NCBI GenBank assembly: GCA_022360815.1
Contig: JAKSCC010000251.1
Span: 1 to 63,562, forward strand
Length of the DNA: 63,562 nucleotides
Direction: 5' to 3'
Source of the DNA: Desulfobacterales bacterium
Lineage (GTDB): Bacteria; Desulfobacterota; Desulfobacteria; Desulfobacterales; Desulfolunaceae
Shown: positions 36,887 through 45,227 of the stretch, in pieces
How positions within the stretch are numbered: the first letter of the stretch is position 1
Layout: every line of letters starts with the position of its first letter
The notes under the pieces: generated by a model
Seen by the model: only the letters and a program-made list of their open reading frames with translations
Database searches by the model: none
Told to the model about the DNA's origin: nothing
Program-made: the position numbers and the translations under genes

Positions 36887-37270
36887 ATGCCTGAAATTAC
36901 AGCAGGTTGTGCAATGCTTAGCTGCAGCTTTGGAGATGCACCCGCGACATTGATGGTGCTGCCTGCCAATCAGGTACTGCAGACGTTACCTGTGGCGAAC
37001 ATTATGGACATGGCTCCCATGATGAATGTGATGCCTTTTGTTATGTGCAAATCTCCGGCCAATCCGATGGTAATCGCTCTGACAGCAGCCAAACTTGGGG
37101 TGTTTACACCGGCACCTTGTGTGCCGGTTCCAGCGGGTCCGTGGACTCCGGGCAAAGCGACTGTTGTGGTGGGTGCCATGCCGGTTATTGACAAGACCAG
37201 CATGCTTATGTGCGCCTGGGGCGGTGTGATTCAGATTACCGATACCGGTCAAAAAACGGTGACGGACTGA
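36887..37270 (+). CDS. PAAR-like tip protein (DUF4280 family)
   Basis: 127 residues, MPEITAGCAMLSCSFGDAPATLMVLP. DUF4280 hallmarks are G-A-x-x-x-C-S-F/M-G near the start and a central MVIALTAAKLGVFTPAPCVPV with P-C-x-P, then GPWTPGKATVVVGAMPVIDKTSMLMCAWGGVI (W-x-x-G-x-x-x-V-x-x-x-x-x-x-A-L/I-x-x-x-S-x-L-x-C-x-x-G-G). These small proteins cap the spike and can carry effectors. Only three bases separate it from the tssA-like gene, and a terminator follows. Confidence 0.88.
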   Translation: MPEITAGCAMLSCSFGDAPATLMVLPANQVLQTLPVANIMDMAPMMNVMPFVMCKSPANPMVIALTAAKLGVFTPAPCVPVPAGPWTPGKATVVVGAMPVIDKTSMLMCAWGGVIQITDTGQKTVTD

Positions 37271-37451
37271 TTGGGTAAGAGGAAGACAGACGACCAGCTG
37301 TTTTGTTTTTTCGTAAAAAAGAAAAAAGTCTAATCCCGTTTTGGTGTTGGCTTTCATACTTCTTCAAATATTGAGCTTTTGGTTGGGTAAGGTCCGATAG
37401 AGGTTGCTTTATGATGGTTCTATCCCTATTTAACCCAAGACGATAACCACG

Positions 37452-37496
37452 CGTCATCTCTTGTTTCTCTTTAAGGAACTTGAGATGGCGTTTTTT
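37452..37496 (+). terminator. Terminator closing the type VI operon
   Basis: CGTCATCTC pairs with GAGATGGCG (one G-T pair) and is followed by six T. It separates the operon from the effector gene, which therefore needs its own promoter in 37497-37697; I see no strong one. The rest of 37271-37697 holds no gene. Confidence 0.75.
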
Positions 37497-37697
37497 CGAT
37501 TAAGACGTAGGGCAATCACACCGTTTTCATTTGCTTATTATCAGACTTGTGATTCTGCATAACATTTCAAAGCGGTTTTTTTAAGAGAGTAAAGACCTTC
37601 TTGTTCCGGAATAGTCATCCTAAGAAGGATTTTTATCTCCACTTTTCACGCTGGGTAATAGCAGCAAGCATTCAATGCAAAAGTAAGGAGAACAGAG

Positions 37698-38870
37698 ATG
37701 CTGGTCGATTGGGTTTGTCATAAATGTCAGTTGAATTATTCTCTTCCTGATAAACCGGTACCCCGATGCTACATGTGCAATGCCGCATTGGTGAAAAAAC
37801 CGCAGGCATCTGTGAGCGATGCCGCTCCGCCCCTTCCACCGCGTTATGAAATTGAAGCCGGTGGCGCTCCGCCCTTGCCGCCTCGCCATGAAATTGGCTC
37901 AGGAGGCGCCCCGCCCCTTCCTCCGCGTCATGAAATAGGATCGGGTTCACGTCCTCCCTTACCCCCCCGAGGCTCTTCCCGCGGAAGCGGGGGGGATGCC
38001 GCCACTCTGAATGGGATGGTGGATTATTTTACGGCATATCTGCCAGCCATGGTTCGCAATACATCGCTTACCACACCATCAAAGCATCGAGCTTATCTTA
38101 ACTCGCTTCTTTTTTCTCATCGATTTGTCCAAAGCTCAAACGAGAATGGTTTTTCAGATCCGAGGGGCTATATCCAGAAAACAGAAGATCTCTGTAAGCA
38201 GCGTCATCAACGATTGACCCGGCAGGGTGTGGTTATTACCCATATTTACGATCAGAGACTGGATGCTCGTATATACACGTTGAGTACTACGGTAAAAGGG
38301 TGGTGTCTTGGGATTGCGGCGTACTGGATTAAGCACAAGCGAAATGGTGATAATCCTTTTCCAAAAACCATCTACACATCATCCGAACTTTCAAAAGAGA
38401 CAGGGGTTCCCATTCAGTTGATGAAAAACCAGGATAAGTTGACCAAGTTTTTTCAAGGGCAGACCAACGTTGCGCCCAAAGGGGTGGCATGGAACGTTAA
38501 AAATGCATTGGACTATATTGCAGGTGGGCGATATTCCAACGCCGGCCCTGTAATTGACTTTAAGCTGCACCGTGGTGGGCGAAAGCTTAAAGATATGTGC
38601 CGCCAATTTTTTGGGCTACTGGCACCCAAAAGTGCTCCGGGTCATGTTCGAGCACGGGATCGATTCATCGTTGTACTGAACCTGGAGTCAGGTGGGCACC
38701 TGGCTGCCCTTGATATGGTGGATGTTGAGTATTTTGACCCAAATTTTGGTGTGATGACCACCCTGAAGAAAAATCGCAAAGCCTTGGTTGAATTTATTTT
38801 CGGTTCATTGAGTCAAGTGTGCTATCAAGGCAACTCGATCAACTCAATTCAAATGTATCGAATCGAGTAG
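37698..38870 (+). CDS. Candidate type VI effector: YopT-type (C58) cysteine protease with zinc ribbon and PPLPPR repeats
   Basis: 390 residues, with AAGGAGAAC before the ATG. Residues 7-27 form a C-x2-C, 13, C-x2-C zinc-ribbon. Residues 44-91 hold four PPLPPR units with a 14-residue period (APPLPPRHEIGSGG type); each fits the P-x-x-P-x-R consensus of class II SH3 ligands. The C-terminal domain has a C58/YopT triad: Cys203 in KGWCLGIAAYWI, His334 in LESGGHLAALD and Asp347 in EYFDPNFG, with Cys-His and His-Asp spacings close to YopT. YopT-type enzymes cut proteins near prenylated or N-terminal sites; the target here is unknown. No immunity-like gene is adjacent on the plus strand, consistent with a eukaryotic target (inference). 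Confidence 0.7.
   Translation: MLVDWVCHKCQLNYSLPDKPVPRCYMCNAALVKKPQASVSDAAPPLPPRYEIEAGGAPPLPPRHEIGSGGAPPLPPRHEIGSGSRPPLPPRGSSRGSGGDAATLNGMVDYFTAYLPAMVRNTSLTTPSKHRAYLNSLLFSHRFVQSSNENGFSDPRGYIQKTEDLCKQRHQRLTRQGVVITHIYDQRLDARIYTLSTTVKGWCLGIAAYWIKHKRNGDNPFPKTIYTSSELSKETGVPIQLMKNQDKLTKFFQGQTNVAPKGVAWNVKNALDYIAGGRYSNAGPVIDFKLHRGGRKLKDMCRQFFGLLAPKSAPGHVRARDRFIVVLNLESGGHLAALDMVDVEYFDPNFGVMTTLKKNRKALVEFIFGSLSQVCYQGNSINSIQMYRIE
37827..37970 (+). repeat. Tandem 42-base repeats encoding PPLPPR units
   Basis: Four imperfect copies, each encoding PPLPPR plus a spacer such as HEIGSGGA. Synonymous differences (CCGCCCCTTCCACCGCGT versus CCGCCCTTGCCGCCTCGC) show the protein pattern is kept while codons drift, which suggests selection on the motif. 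Confidence 0.85.
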
Positions 38871-38902
38871 TGTCTTTTTTGAAATAGGGGGCGCTTGTAA
38901 AA

Positions 38903-39862
38903 TTATCTTTGCATTGCGGCATCTTTTTCTTTGAGTGTCAGCTCAAAGGATTTGAACCTGTACGCCGGGTGGTAGGAGCGTTTGGCCTTTCGCAGGCCTG
39001 GGTCGTCCATATCGCACTCTTTGTTGATAAGGCTTACCCCGTCAAAGAGCATACGCGCGCATTGCCTATCAAAAAACTGGTAGAGTCCTTTGATGGTGGG
39101 ATCGGCTTTTTGGAAGTTGAAATCAGCCATCTCATGGGTGAGGTCTGTGGCCATGCCAAAGGCGGCAACCTCACCATCCACACGAAGGGCGATACCCCGA
39201 AGATCGGGAAATATTCCCACAAGGTCCAGAGCGTGGCTGCATGCGATTTTTTCACCCTGGGCTTCTTCATCATTTTGGGCCTTTTCGTCTCGAAGATTCC
39301 ACCATCGGTTGAGGAATTGGCGGCATGCTTCCACATTGCCTGGCCCAACAGCCTCCACAGAGACGCGGCCGAGCTCTACATGGGATTTTCTGAATTGATT
39401 GATGAGGTTTCTTTTCTTGCTGTAGCGGTTGCCTTTAAGTTCAGCCAGATCCTCTTTGCGGTAGACATAATCTTCGTAGTCCGTCTGTTCGCGAATGGAG
39501 AAAAAGCGTCTTACATTTTTTTCCCCCCATTTTGCCATATAGGCCTCGTCCACAAAGGCGACTTTGGTTAGCTTGTGACTGCAGCATAACTCTTTAAGTT
39601 TTTCGGGGGGCCATTCCCGTCCTCCAGGTACCGGCAGGGTGAAGTAGCTTTTTGGGGGCGCTTCAGGATAGAGCCGCGCAATAAATAGATCACGCCTTCC
39701 TATGGCATAAACCGGGTAATAGAGGTTGGTTTTCCATATAATCAGCGCGGTGAGGGAGTAACCGCACAAAGGGAAAGACTGTCCCTCAAAAAAAGGGCGA
39801 AGGTGAGGGTGGTCTTTGGGCGTCAGGGGGGTAAGGCCGCACTGATGGTGGAGTTGCGTCAT
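38903..39862 (-). CDS. DUF2156 protein (phosphatidylglycerol lysyltransferase-like GNAT fold)
   Basis: 319 residues. DUF2156 features: an N-terminal GNAT-like half (TPLTPKDHPHLRPFFEGQSF), then the central YRKEDLAELKGNRYSKKRNLINQF with the typical L-x-G-x-x-x-x-x-K-R-N-x-x-N block, and a C-terminal INKECDMDDPGLRKAKRSYHP, where N-x-E-x-D-x-x-x-x-x-L-R-x-x-K-x-x-x-x-P marks the family. MprF C-terminal domains share the fold and transfer aminoacyl groups to lipid, but stand-alone members have no settled role. No membrane segment. Downstream of the GNAT gene on the same strand. Confidence 0.8.
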   Translation of the reverse strand: MTQLHHQCGLTPLTPKDHPHLRPFFEGQSFPLCGYSLTALIIWKTNLYYPVYAIGRRDLFIARLYPEAPPKSYFTLPVPGGREWPPEKLKELCCSHKLTKVAFVDEAYMAKWGEKNVRRFFSIREQTDYEDYVYRKEDLAELKGNRYSKKRNLINQFRKSHVELGRVSVEAVGPGNVEACRQFLNRWWNLRDEKAQNDEEAQGEKIACSHALDLVGIFPDLRGIALRVDGEVAAFGMATDLTHEMADFNFQKADPTIKGLYQFFDRQCARMLFDGVSLINKECDMDDPGLRKAKRSYHPAYRFKSFELTLKEKDAAMQR

Positions 39863-39883
39863 GGTCCGTCTCGTATTGCAGGG

Positions 39884-40303
39884 TTAGCTTGTGGTGAAAG
39901 AGAACATTGGCGTGCACTCCTGCAAAGGGGCGAAGCCAAATTTTTGGTAGAGAGCAGGGGAGCCTTTTTCAGCAATGAGCCCCACCCAGATGAGTCCATC
40001 TGATTTCAGACGATCGAGAATTATCTCCACAATGCGAGTGGCAATCCCCTGTTTTCGATATGAAGGGATTACCGTGATGTCGTGGAGGTAGGCATCTCCG
40101 ACACCATCGCTGATGGCACGGCCGATGCCGATAATTTGAGTTTCATCACGGGCTGCTACGTAGCAGTGACTTCCAGAGATGGCCTGTTGTACACGCTGGA
40201 TGTCGGTGATGCTTTGGGGCCACCAGTTCTGATTGTGGTAGATGGAGAGAATAGTCTCCAGGTCTTTCTGACTGGGTTGGGTGATAAAATCGATGCGTAT
40301 CAT
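39884..40303 (-). CDS. GNAT family N-acetyltransferase
   Basis: 139 residues. The acetyl-CoA site is visible in LHDITVIPSYRKQGIATRIVEIIL (Q/R-x-x-G-x-G/A pattern as R-K-Q-G-I-A), followed by the C-terminal GSPALYQKFGFAP strand-helix that closes the fold. Substrate cannot be inferred. It is 21 bases upstream of the DUF2156 gene on the same strand, so the two are probably co-transcribed. Confidence 0.85.
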   Translation of the reverse strand: MIRIDFITQPSQKDLETILSIYHNQNWWPQSITDIQRVQQAISGSHCYVAARDETQIIGIGRAISDGVGDAYLHDITVIPSYRKQGIATRIVEIILDRLKSDGLIWVGLIAEKGSPALYQKFGFAPLQECTPMFSFTTS

Positions 40304-40355
40304 CTCCTGGGACCCTTCTGGTTACGGAGTTTTCGGTAGTCTCGTTTTCTATGGG

Positions 40356-41288
40356 TCAGGGCTCGGTGGGGAGTTCCTTGTCCGTGAGAATGGAGATGAG
40401 GTCTTTGCCTCTTTTTTTAGATAAATACATTGCCTTGTCGGCACGTCGCACAAAATCTTCCGGGCATTCACCCGTTACATATTCGGTAATGCCAATGCTG
40501 AGGGTTGTGACTTCAGGTTCCTGGCCAAGGTGGGGTACTTGGGCCAAGTTGCGCAGGTTTTTCTGGATACGCTCGGCCACCACAAGTCCTTCGTTCATGG
40601 TGGTTTCCGGAAGAAGAACGGTAAACTCTTCTCCTCCCAGGCGGTAGCCTGTGTCCATGGTGCGAAGGCTGTCGGTGATCACCTTGCCAAGAGTTACCAA
40701 AATGCGATCCCCTTCAAGGTGACCATAGGTATCGTTGAAAATCTTAAAGTTGTCAATATCGAGAAGCATGAGGGTCAGGGGTCTTCCGTATCGATTGAAC
40801 CGATCCATCTCTTTTTCAATCTGATTGTAAAAGTAGCGAAGGTTGTAGAGCTGGGTGAGGGGGTCGGTGATGGCCATATGCTCAAGTTGCTTGAGCATTT
40901 CGTTTCTTTCGGCTGTGAGGTGCCGCTCGTGGAGTACCCGCTTTACCCTTAATAAAAGCTCTTCAAAGCGTACCGGTTTGAAAAGAAAGTCGCTGGCACC
41001 TTTGTTAATAGCCGTTTCATAGGAGTGCCCTGTACTGAAACCGGTGAGAATGATAATGTCTGTGTTGTGCTTTTTTTTAATGGTGTCGGTGAGTTCAAAG
41101 CCGTCTGTTCCTTTTAAAGGGATCTCTGTAATGAGAATGTCCAGCGGTTGGATCTCAAGGTAGGAGAGAACTTCGGGGGCCGAAGAGAAGGCAAACATCT
41201 CAAAGCCTGCCATGGTAAGAAAATCGGTTACAGAGTCCCGGGTGCTTCTATCTTCATCCACAATGGCGATTTTTTTCATGGCTGCCAC
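40356..41288 (-). CDS. Response-regulator diguanylate cyclase (REC-GGDEF) with Glu at the phospho-acceptor site
   Basis: 310 residues. An N-terminal receiver domain (IAIVDEDRSTRD acidic pocket, ILTGFS Thr, FKPV Lys) is joined by a short helix to a GGDEF domain. The strand that should carry the phosphorylated Asp reads ILITEIPLKGTDG: codon GAG, so Glu replaces Asp. The GGDEF active site is intact (RLGGEEFTVLLPE) and an inhibitory I-site RTMD lies five residues before it, so c-di-GMP synthesis with product feedback is expected. The Glu may mimic phosphorylation and keep the enzyme on. ATG at 41288, with an in-frame ATG at 41279 as alternative. No histidine kinase is next to it. Confidence 0.88.
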   Translation of the reverse strand: MAAMKKIAIVDEDRSTRDSVTDFLTMAGFEMFAFSSAPEVLSYLEIQPLDILITEIPLKGTDGFELTDTIKKKHNTDIIILTGFSTGHSYETAINKGASDFLFKPVRFEELLLRVKRVLHERHLTAERNEMLKQLEHMAITDPLTQLYNLRYFYNQIEKEMDRFNRYGRPLTLMLLDIDNFKIFNDTYGHLEGDRILVTLGKVITDSLRTMDTGYRLGGEEFTVLLPETTMNEGLVVAERIQKNLRNLAQVPHLGQEPEVTTLSIGITEYVTGECPEDFVRRADKAMYLSKKRGKDLISILTDKELPTEP

Positions 41289-41743
41289 ATCAGAGTTAAG
41301 GTTTTTTATGACGATTCATGGGACCTGCAGGTGTGTCGGTACCTTGACAGGGTGAAAGCCTATTTGATAAATATTGATGGTTTTGCAAGCAGATTGTATC
41401 TGCCTTTGGTAAGGCTGGTTAAATGAGAGTCGTGATGAGCTTGTAAAAGAGTCGATGCTTCGACGCGAGGAGTGCACCATCACAGGGTAAAACTGGGGCA
41501 GGAAGCCTAAGTGTTGCGGAGCCATCAGTATTACCTAAAAAATATAGCGATTCAATACACGTCTGTCAACCTGGGGTTGCAGGGTGTGTTTTTTCTTATC
41601 TTATTGTAATTATATACTATTCCAATATGGTTTTGGCGGAGGGACTTTCCGCACTGCAGGTCAAAAAGGGTGGGCTGAAGAGTCTTGAGCCTTCACTGCA
41701 GAACCATTATCTGAAACGCTTTAGGAGAAGCAGACGAAACGGC
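41289..41743. other. Intergenic region between the divergent rec-ggdef gene and lepA
   Basis: No supportable gene. AT-rich around 41590-41625 with TATACT near 41616, a possible -10 for lepA, without a good -35. Confidence 0.4.
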
Positions 41744-43537
41744 ATGAAACATATTCGTAACTTCAGCATCATCGCTCATATTGACCATGGAAAGTCGACC
41801 CTCTCCGACCGTCTGATTCAGGAGACGGGGATCATCTCAGATCGTGATATGAAAGACCAGATTCTCGATTCCATGGATATCGAACGTGAGCGCGGTATCA
41901 CCATCAAAAGCCAGACCGTCTCACTGCCCTACACAGCCAAAGATGGCCAGGAGTATGTGCTGAACCTCATTGACACACCAGGGCACGTCGACTTCACCTA
42001 TGAAGTGTCACGCGCTTTGGCCTCCTGTGAAGGGGCGCTCCTTTTGGTGGATGCCAGCCAGGGCGTTGAGGCACAGACCCTGGCAAACCTCTATCTGGCC
42101 CTGGAACACGATCTTGAGATTATTCCGGTGATCAACAAGATTGACCTGCCCAGCGCAGAAATCGACTGGGTAAAAGGGCAGATTGAAGAGGACTTGGGGC
42201 TCGACCCCGAGACCGCCATCTTAACCTCCGCTAAAAATGGTATTGGGATTGGCGATGTGCTTGAAGGCGCAGTGGATCAGCTTCCTGCACCGGAAGGTGA
42301 TCCCAATGCCCCCTTAAAAGCGTTGATTTTTGACTCTCACTACGACCCATACCGAGGAACCATTGTTCATTTCCGTGTGATCGATGGAAAGATCAAGAGC
42401 GGGGACACCATTAAGTTTATGAGCAACGACGCCTCCTATAAAGTGGAGGAGGTCGGGGTGTTTAAAATCGTTCGTGAGCCTCGAAAAGAGCTTTCTGCCG
42501 GAGAAGTAGGTTACATGATCGCAGGCATTAAAACCGTCAGCGATACGCGCTGTGGCGATACCATTACCCTTGCACGGGGCGGTTGCGACGAGGCGGTGGC
42601 AGGGTTTAAAGACCCCACGCCCGTGGTTTTCTCCTCTATCTATCCGGTGGCTTCTGATGATTATGAGGAGCTTACTGTGGCCATGGAGAAGCTTCAGCTC
42701 AATGATGCTTCTCTTATCTATGAGAAAGACTCGTCTGCGGCGTTGGGATTTGGTTTTCGCTGCGGCTTTCTTGGCCTGCTTCACCTGGAAGTGGTTCAGG
42801 AGAGACTGGAGCGTGAATTTGGCCTCTCTCTGATTTTGACGGCTCCCTCGGTGCAGTATGAAGTGGAGTTCAACACAGGCGAGGTGGAGATCATTGACAA
42901 CCCGGCCCTCTATCCGGACCCTACCACCATCGCTCGAACCAGCGAACCTTTTATTAAAGCCACTATTATTGTGCCCGAACGGTACATGGGTGCGGTTATG
43001 AAGCTCTGTCTGGACCGCCGTGGCATCAGCTCCAACTATCAGTATCTGACCAATGGCCGCATGGAGATGATCTTTGAGTTGCCTCTGGCCGAGGTGGTTT
43101 ACGATTTTTACGATAAGCTCAAGAGCATCACTCAAGGGTATGGCTCTTTTGATTATGAGATCATTGGCTACAAAGAGACCGAGCTGGTGAAGCTCGATTT
43201 TCTCATCAACGGAGACAAGGTCGATGCCCTGGCGCAACTGGTTCATAAAGATCGTGCGGTCATGCGAGGCCGAGCCGGATGTGAGAAACTCAAAGAGGAG
43301 ATTCCGCGTCAGATGTTCAAGGTGGCCATTCAAGGGGCCATCGGAGCCAAGATCGTCTCGCGTGAAACCATCTCTGCCTACCGCAAGGACGTGACCGCCA
43401 AGTGTTACGGGGGGGATATCAGTCGAAAGCGTAAACTTCTTGATAAGCAGAAAAAGGGTAAAAAGCGCATGAAGATGGTTGGTCAGGTTGAAATCCCGCA
43501 ATCTGCCTTCCTTGCAGTGCTGAAATCCGACGATTAG
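41744..43537 (+). CDS. lepA: Elongation factor 4 (LepA), ribosomal back-translocase GTPase
   Basis: 597 residues from the ATG at 41744 ([20 protein letters not shown]), equal to the family length; the frame runs 39 residues further upstream without family support. GTPase motifs: [28 protein letters not shown] and NKIDLP. Later blocks [21 protein letters not shown] and the LepA-specific C-terminus ([18 protein letters not shown]) confirm LepA over EF-G or TypA. It acts on stalled ribosomes and initiation complexes. AGGAGAAG lies upstream. Confidence 0.97.
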   Translation: MKHIRNFSIIAHIDHGKSTLSDRLIQETGIISDRDMKDQILDSMDIERERGITIKSQTVSLPYTAKDGQEYVLNLIDTPGHVDFTYEVSRALASCEGALLLVDASQGVEAQTLANLYLALEHDLEIIPVINKIDLPSAEIDWVKGQIEEDLGLDPETAILTSAKNGIGIGDVLEGAVDQLPAPEGDPNAPLKALIFDSHYDPYRGTIVHFRVIDGKIKSGDTIKFMSNDASYKVEEVGVFKIVREPRKELSAGEVGYMIAGIKTVSDTRCGDTITLARGGCDEAVAGFKDPTPVVFSSIYPVASDDYEELTVAMEKLQLNDASLIYEKDSSAALGFGFRCGFLGLLHLEVVQERLEREFGLSLILTAPSVQYEVEFNTGEVEIIDNPALYPDPTTIARTSEPFIKATIIVPERYMGAVMKLCLDRRGISSNYQYLTNGRMEMIFELPLAEVVYDFYDKLKSITQGYGSFDYEIIGYKETELVKLDFLINGDKVDALAQLVHKDRAVMRGRAGCEKLKEEIPRQMFKVAIQGAIGAKIVSRETISAYRKDVTAKCYGGDISRKRKLLDKQKKGKKRMKMVGQVEIPQSAFLAVLKSDD

Positions 43538-43591
43538 CCCTTTTTGAGGATGCCATTGTAGAAGGCTTTTTCAAGCAGCGACCTTTTGATG

Positions 43592-43626
43592 AAAAGCCCT
43601 GATTCTTCGGAATCAGGGCTTTTTAT
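43592..43626 (+). terminator. Terminator after lepA
   Basis: AAAAGCCCTGATTC, loop TTCG, GAATCAGGGCTTTTT: a 10-bp GC-rich stem on a UUCG tetraloop followed by T. Confidence 0.95.
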
Positions 43627-43952
43627 CTTTGGGGGGGCGTGGGTGTCGGCAGAGCCCCTGCCAAAAAGGTACTGTGACTTGTTTCAGGGGAGCCACAGGC
43701 CGGTTTCTGAAAAGATTTGACGAAACCCTTGAAAGCTGAAAGTTGCATGGAATCTGGCTTCAATTGAATATGTTACTTGTTGATGGTTTCCGCAGTGTTG
43801 GAAAAAATGTGAATGGTGATTCTTGACAGACGGTGCAGATTCAGTGGATTGTAGTGGCCCAAGCTTAAAAAATAGAGGCAAAATATAGCTGTGATGAAGG
43901 GAACCGCAACGGACCAGAATAACCTTTCCCTTAGGGAGAGTTTGCTTATCTC

Positions 43953-43961
43953 TGGTATAAT
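43953..43961 (+). promoter_or_regulatory. Extended -10 promoter candidate for the peptide-utilisation operon
   Basis: TGGTATAAT matches the extended -10 consensus (TGnTATAAT) about 70 bases before the iadA start. No -35 match is visible at the right distance. The rest of 43627-44032 contains no gene I can support. Confidence 0.4.
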
Positions 43962-44032
43962 TTTTCGGGTCTTCATCAAGGAACGCAGCAAGCAGACAGT
44001 GCCAGTTCCGACTGGGAAAGGATGATGCAGCC

Positions 44033-45205
44033 ATGATCATCATTAAACATGGAGAGGTGTTCAGCCCGGAAGCCTTGGGCCGAAAAGATATTCTTGTGGG
44101 TGGCGGTCGTATTCTCGCTATGGAGGATTCCATCGATCCAAGTGTGCTGCCCGGAAAGGTTGAGGTGATCGACGCCCAGGGGTTTGTGGTCACACCGGGG
44201 TTCATTGACGGGCACCAGCACTTCACCGGCGGAGGCGGAGAAGGGGGCTTTCAAACGCGTACTCCTGAGATGAGCCTGACCATGAACACCCAAAACGGGG
44301 TGACCACTGCTGTGGGGCTTCTGGGCACGGACAGCCTGACGCGAACCGTTGAAAACCTCTACGCCAAAACCCAGGCCTTCAATGCCGAAGGCATCACAGC
44401 GTATATGCTGACCGGTTCCTACTGGTACCCGTCACCAGCCATCTGCGGCAGCGCCGAACGGGATCTTACGTACAACCCCAGAGTGCTGGGGGTGAAGCTG
44501 GCCCTCTCTGATATTCGAGGCCCCCACATGGGTGTGGATGATCTGGCAAGCCTCTGCGCCAATGTGCGTGTGGCAGCCCTTGTGGCAGACAAGCCCGGTA
44601 TCATCACCGTGCACACCGGAATTCTGCCCGAGCGACTTGAGATGGTCGCCGAGGTGGTGAAGCGTTTCTCGGTACGCGCCGATATGTTTGTGCCCACCCA
44701 CATCAACCGAAAAGATGAGGAGCTGGTGCGTCAGGCCATGGACCTTGCCAAAAAAGGTGCCCATATCGACGCCACCTGCATGACCTCCATTCCGGATGCC
44801 GAGGATCGCCACATGAACGCAGCCGATATGGCCCTCACCTTTGATGAGGCCGGGCTTTTTGATCAGGTGACCTTCTCTTCCGATGCCGGCGGCTCTCTGC
44901 CCAAGTGGAATGAAGAGAAGAGCCGTATCATCGGCATGGGCGTGGGCCAGCCTGACTCCCTTCGGTTTGAGTTGAACCTTCTGGTAAATCAGAAGGGCAT
45001 GGAGCTCTCCAAGGCACTTTGCCCCCTGACCATGACACCGGCCAAGGTGTATGGACTTGATAAGAAGAAGGGACGCGTGGCGGAAAGTTATCATGCCGAT
45101 CTTCTGGTGATGGACCCTGCCACCATGGAGATTCGGGATGTTCTTGCCAAGGGTGAGATTATGGTTAGAAACAATCAGACAGTGAGACGCGGATATTTTG
45201 AGTAG
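44033..45205 (+). CDS. iadA: Isoaspartyl (beta-aspartyl) dipeptidase
   Basis: 390 residues, the usual size. Hydrolyses dipeptides with a beta-aspartyl bond, which arise from damaged proteins. Binuclear amidohydrolase ligands: His61 and His63 in IDGHQHF, bridging Lys155 in GVKLALSDIRG, His194 in TVHTG, His223 in PTHINR and catalytic Asp284 in FSSDAGGS, in the spacing expected for IadA. It is the first gene of a run that continues with a peptide ABC transporter, so imported peptides are a likely source of substrate. D-aminoacylase-type enzymes are the alternative but lack this Lys arrangement. Confidence 0.92.
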   Translation: MIIIKHGEVFSPEALGRKDILVGGGRILAMEDSIDPSVLPGKVEVIDAQGFVVTPGFIDGHQHFTGGGGEGGFQTRTPEMSLTMNTQNGVTTAVGLLGTDSLTRTVENLYAKTQAFNAEGITAYMLTGSYWYPSPAICGSAERDLTYNPRVLGVKLALSDIRGPHMGVDDLASLCANVRVAALVADKPGIITVHTGILPERLEMVAEVVKRFSVRADMFVPTHINRKDEELVRQAMDLAKKGAHIDATCMTSIPDAEDRHMNAADMALTFDEAGLFDQVTFSSDAGGSLPKWNEEKSRIIGMGVGQPDSLRFELNLLVNQKGMELSKALCPLTMTPAKVYGLDKKKGRVAESYHADLLVMDPATMEIRDVLAKGEIMVRNNQTVRRGYFE

Positions 45206-45227
45206 ACCACAGGAGGCCCCTGCGGCC

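Noticed and set aside
38903..39862. DUF2156 gene as immunity protein for the neighbouring effector
   Set aside because: It is on the opposite strand in a separate unit with a GNAT gene and belongs to an enzyme-like family, so there is no positive support.
42314..43501. Long minus-strand frame (395 codons) opposite lepA
   Set aside because: Entirely antisense to lepA, whose motifs are intact; no recognisable domain in the antisense protein.
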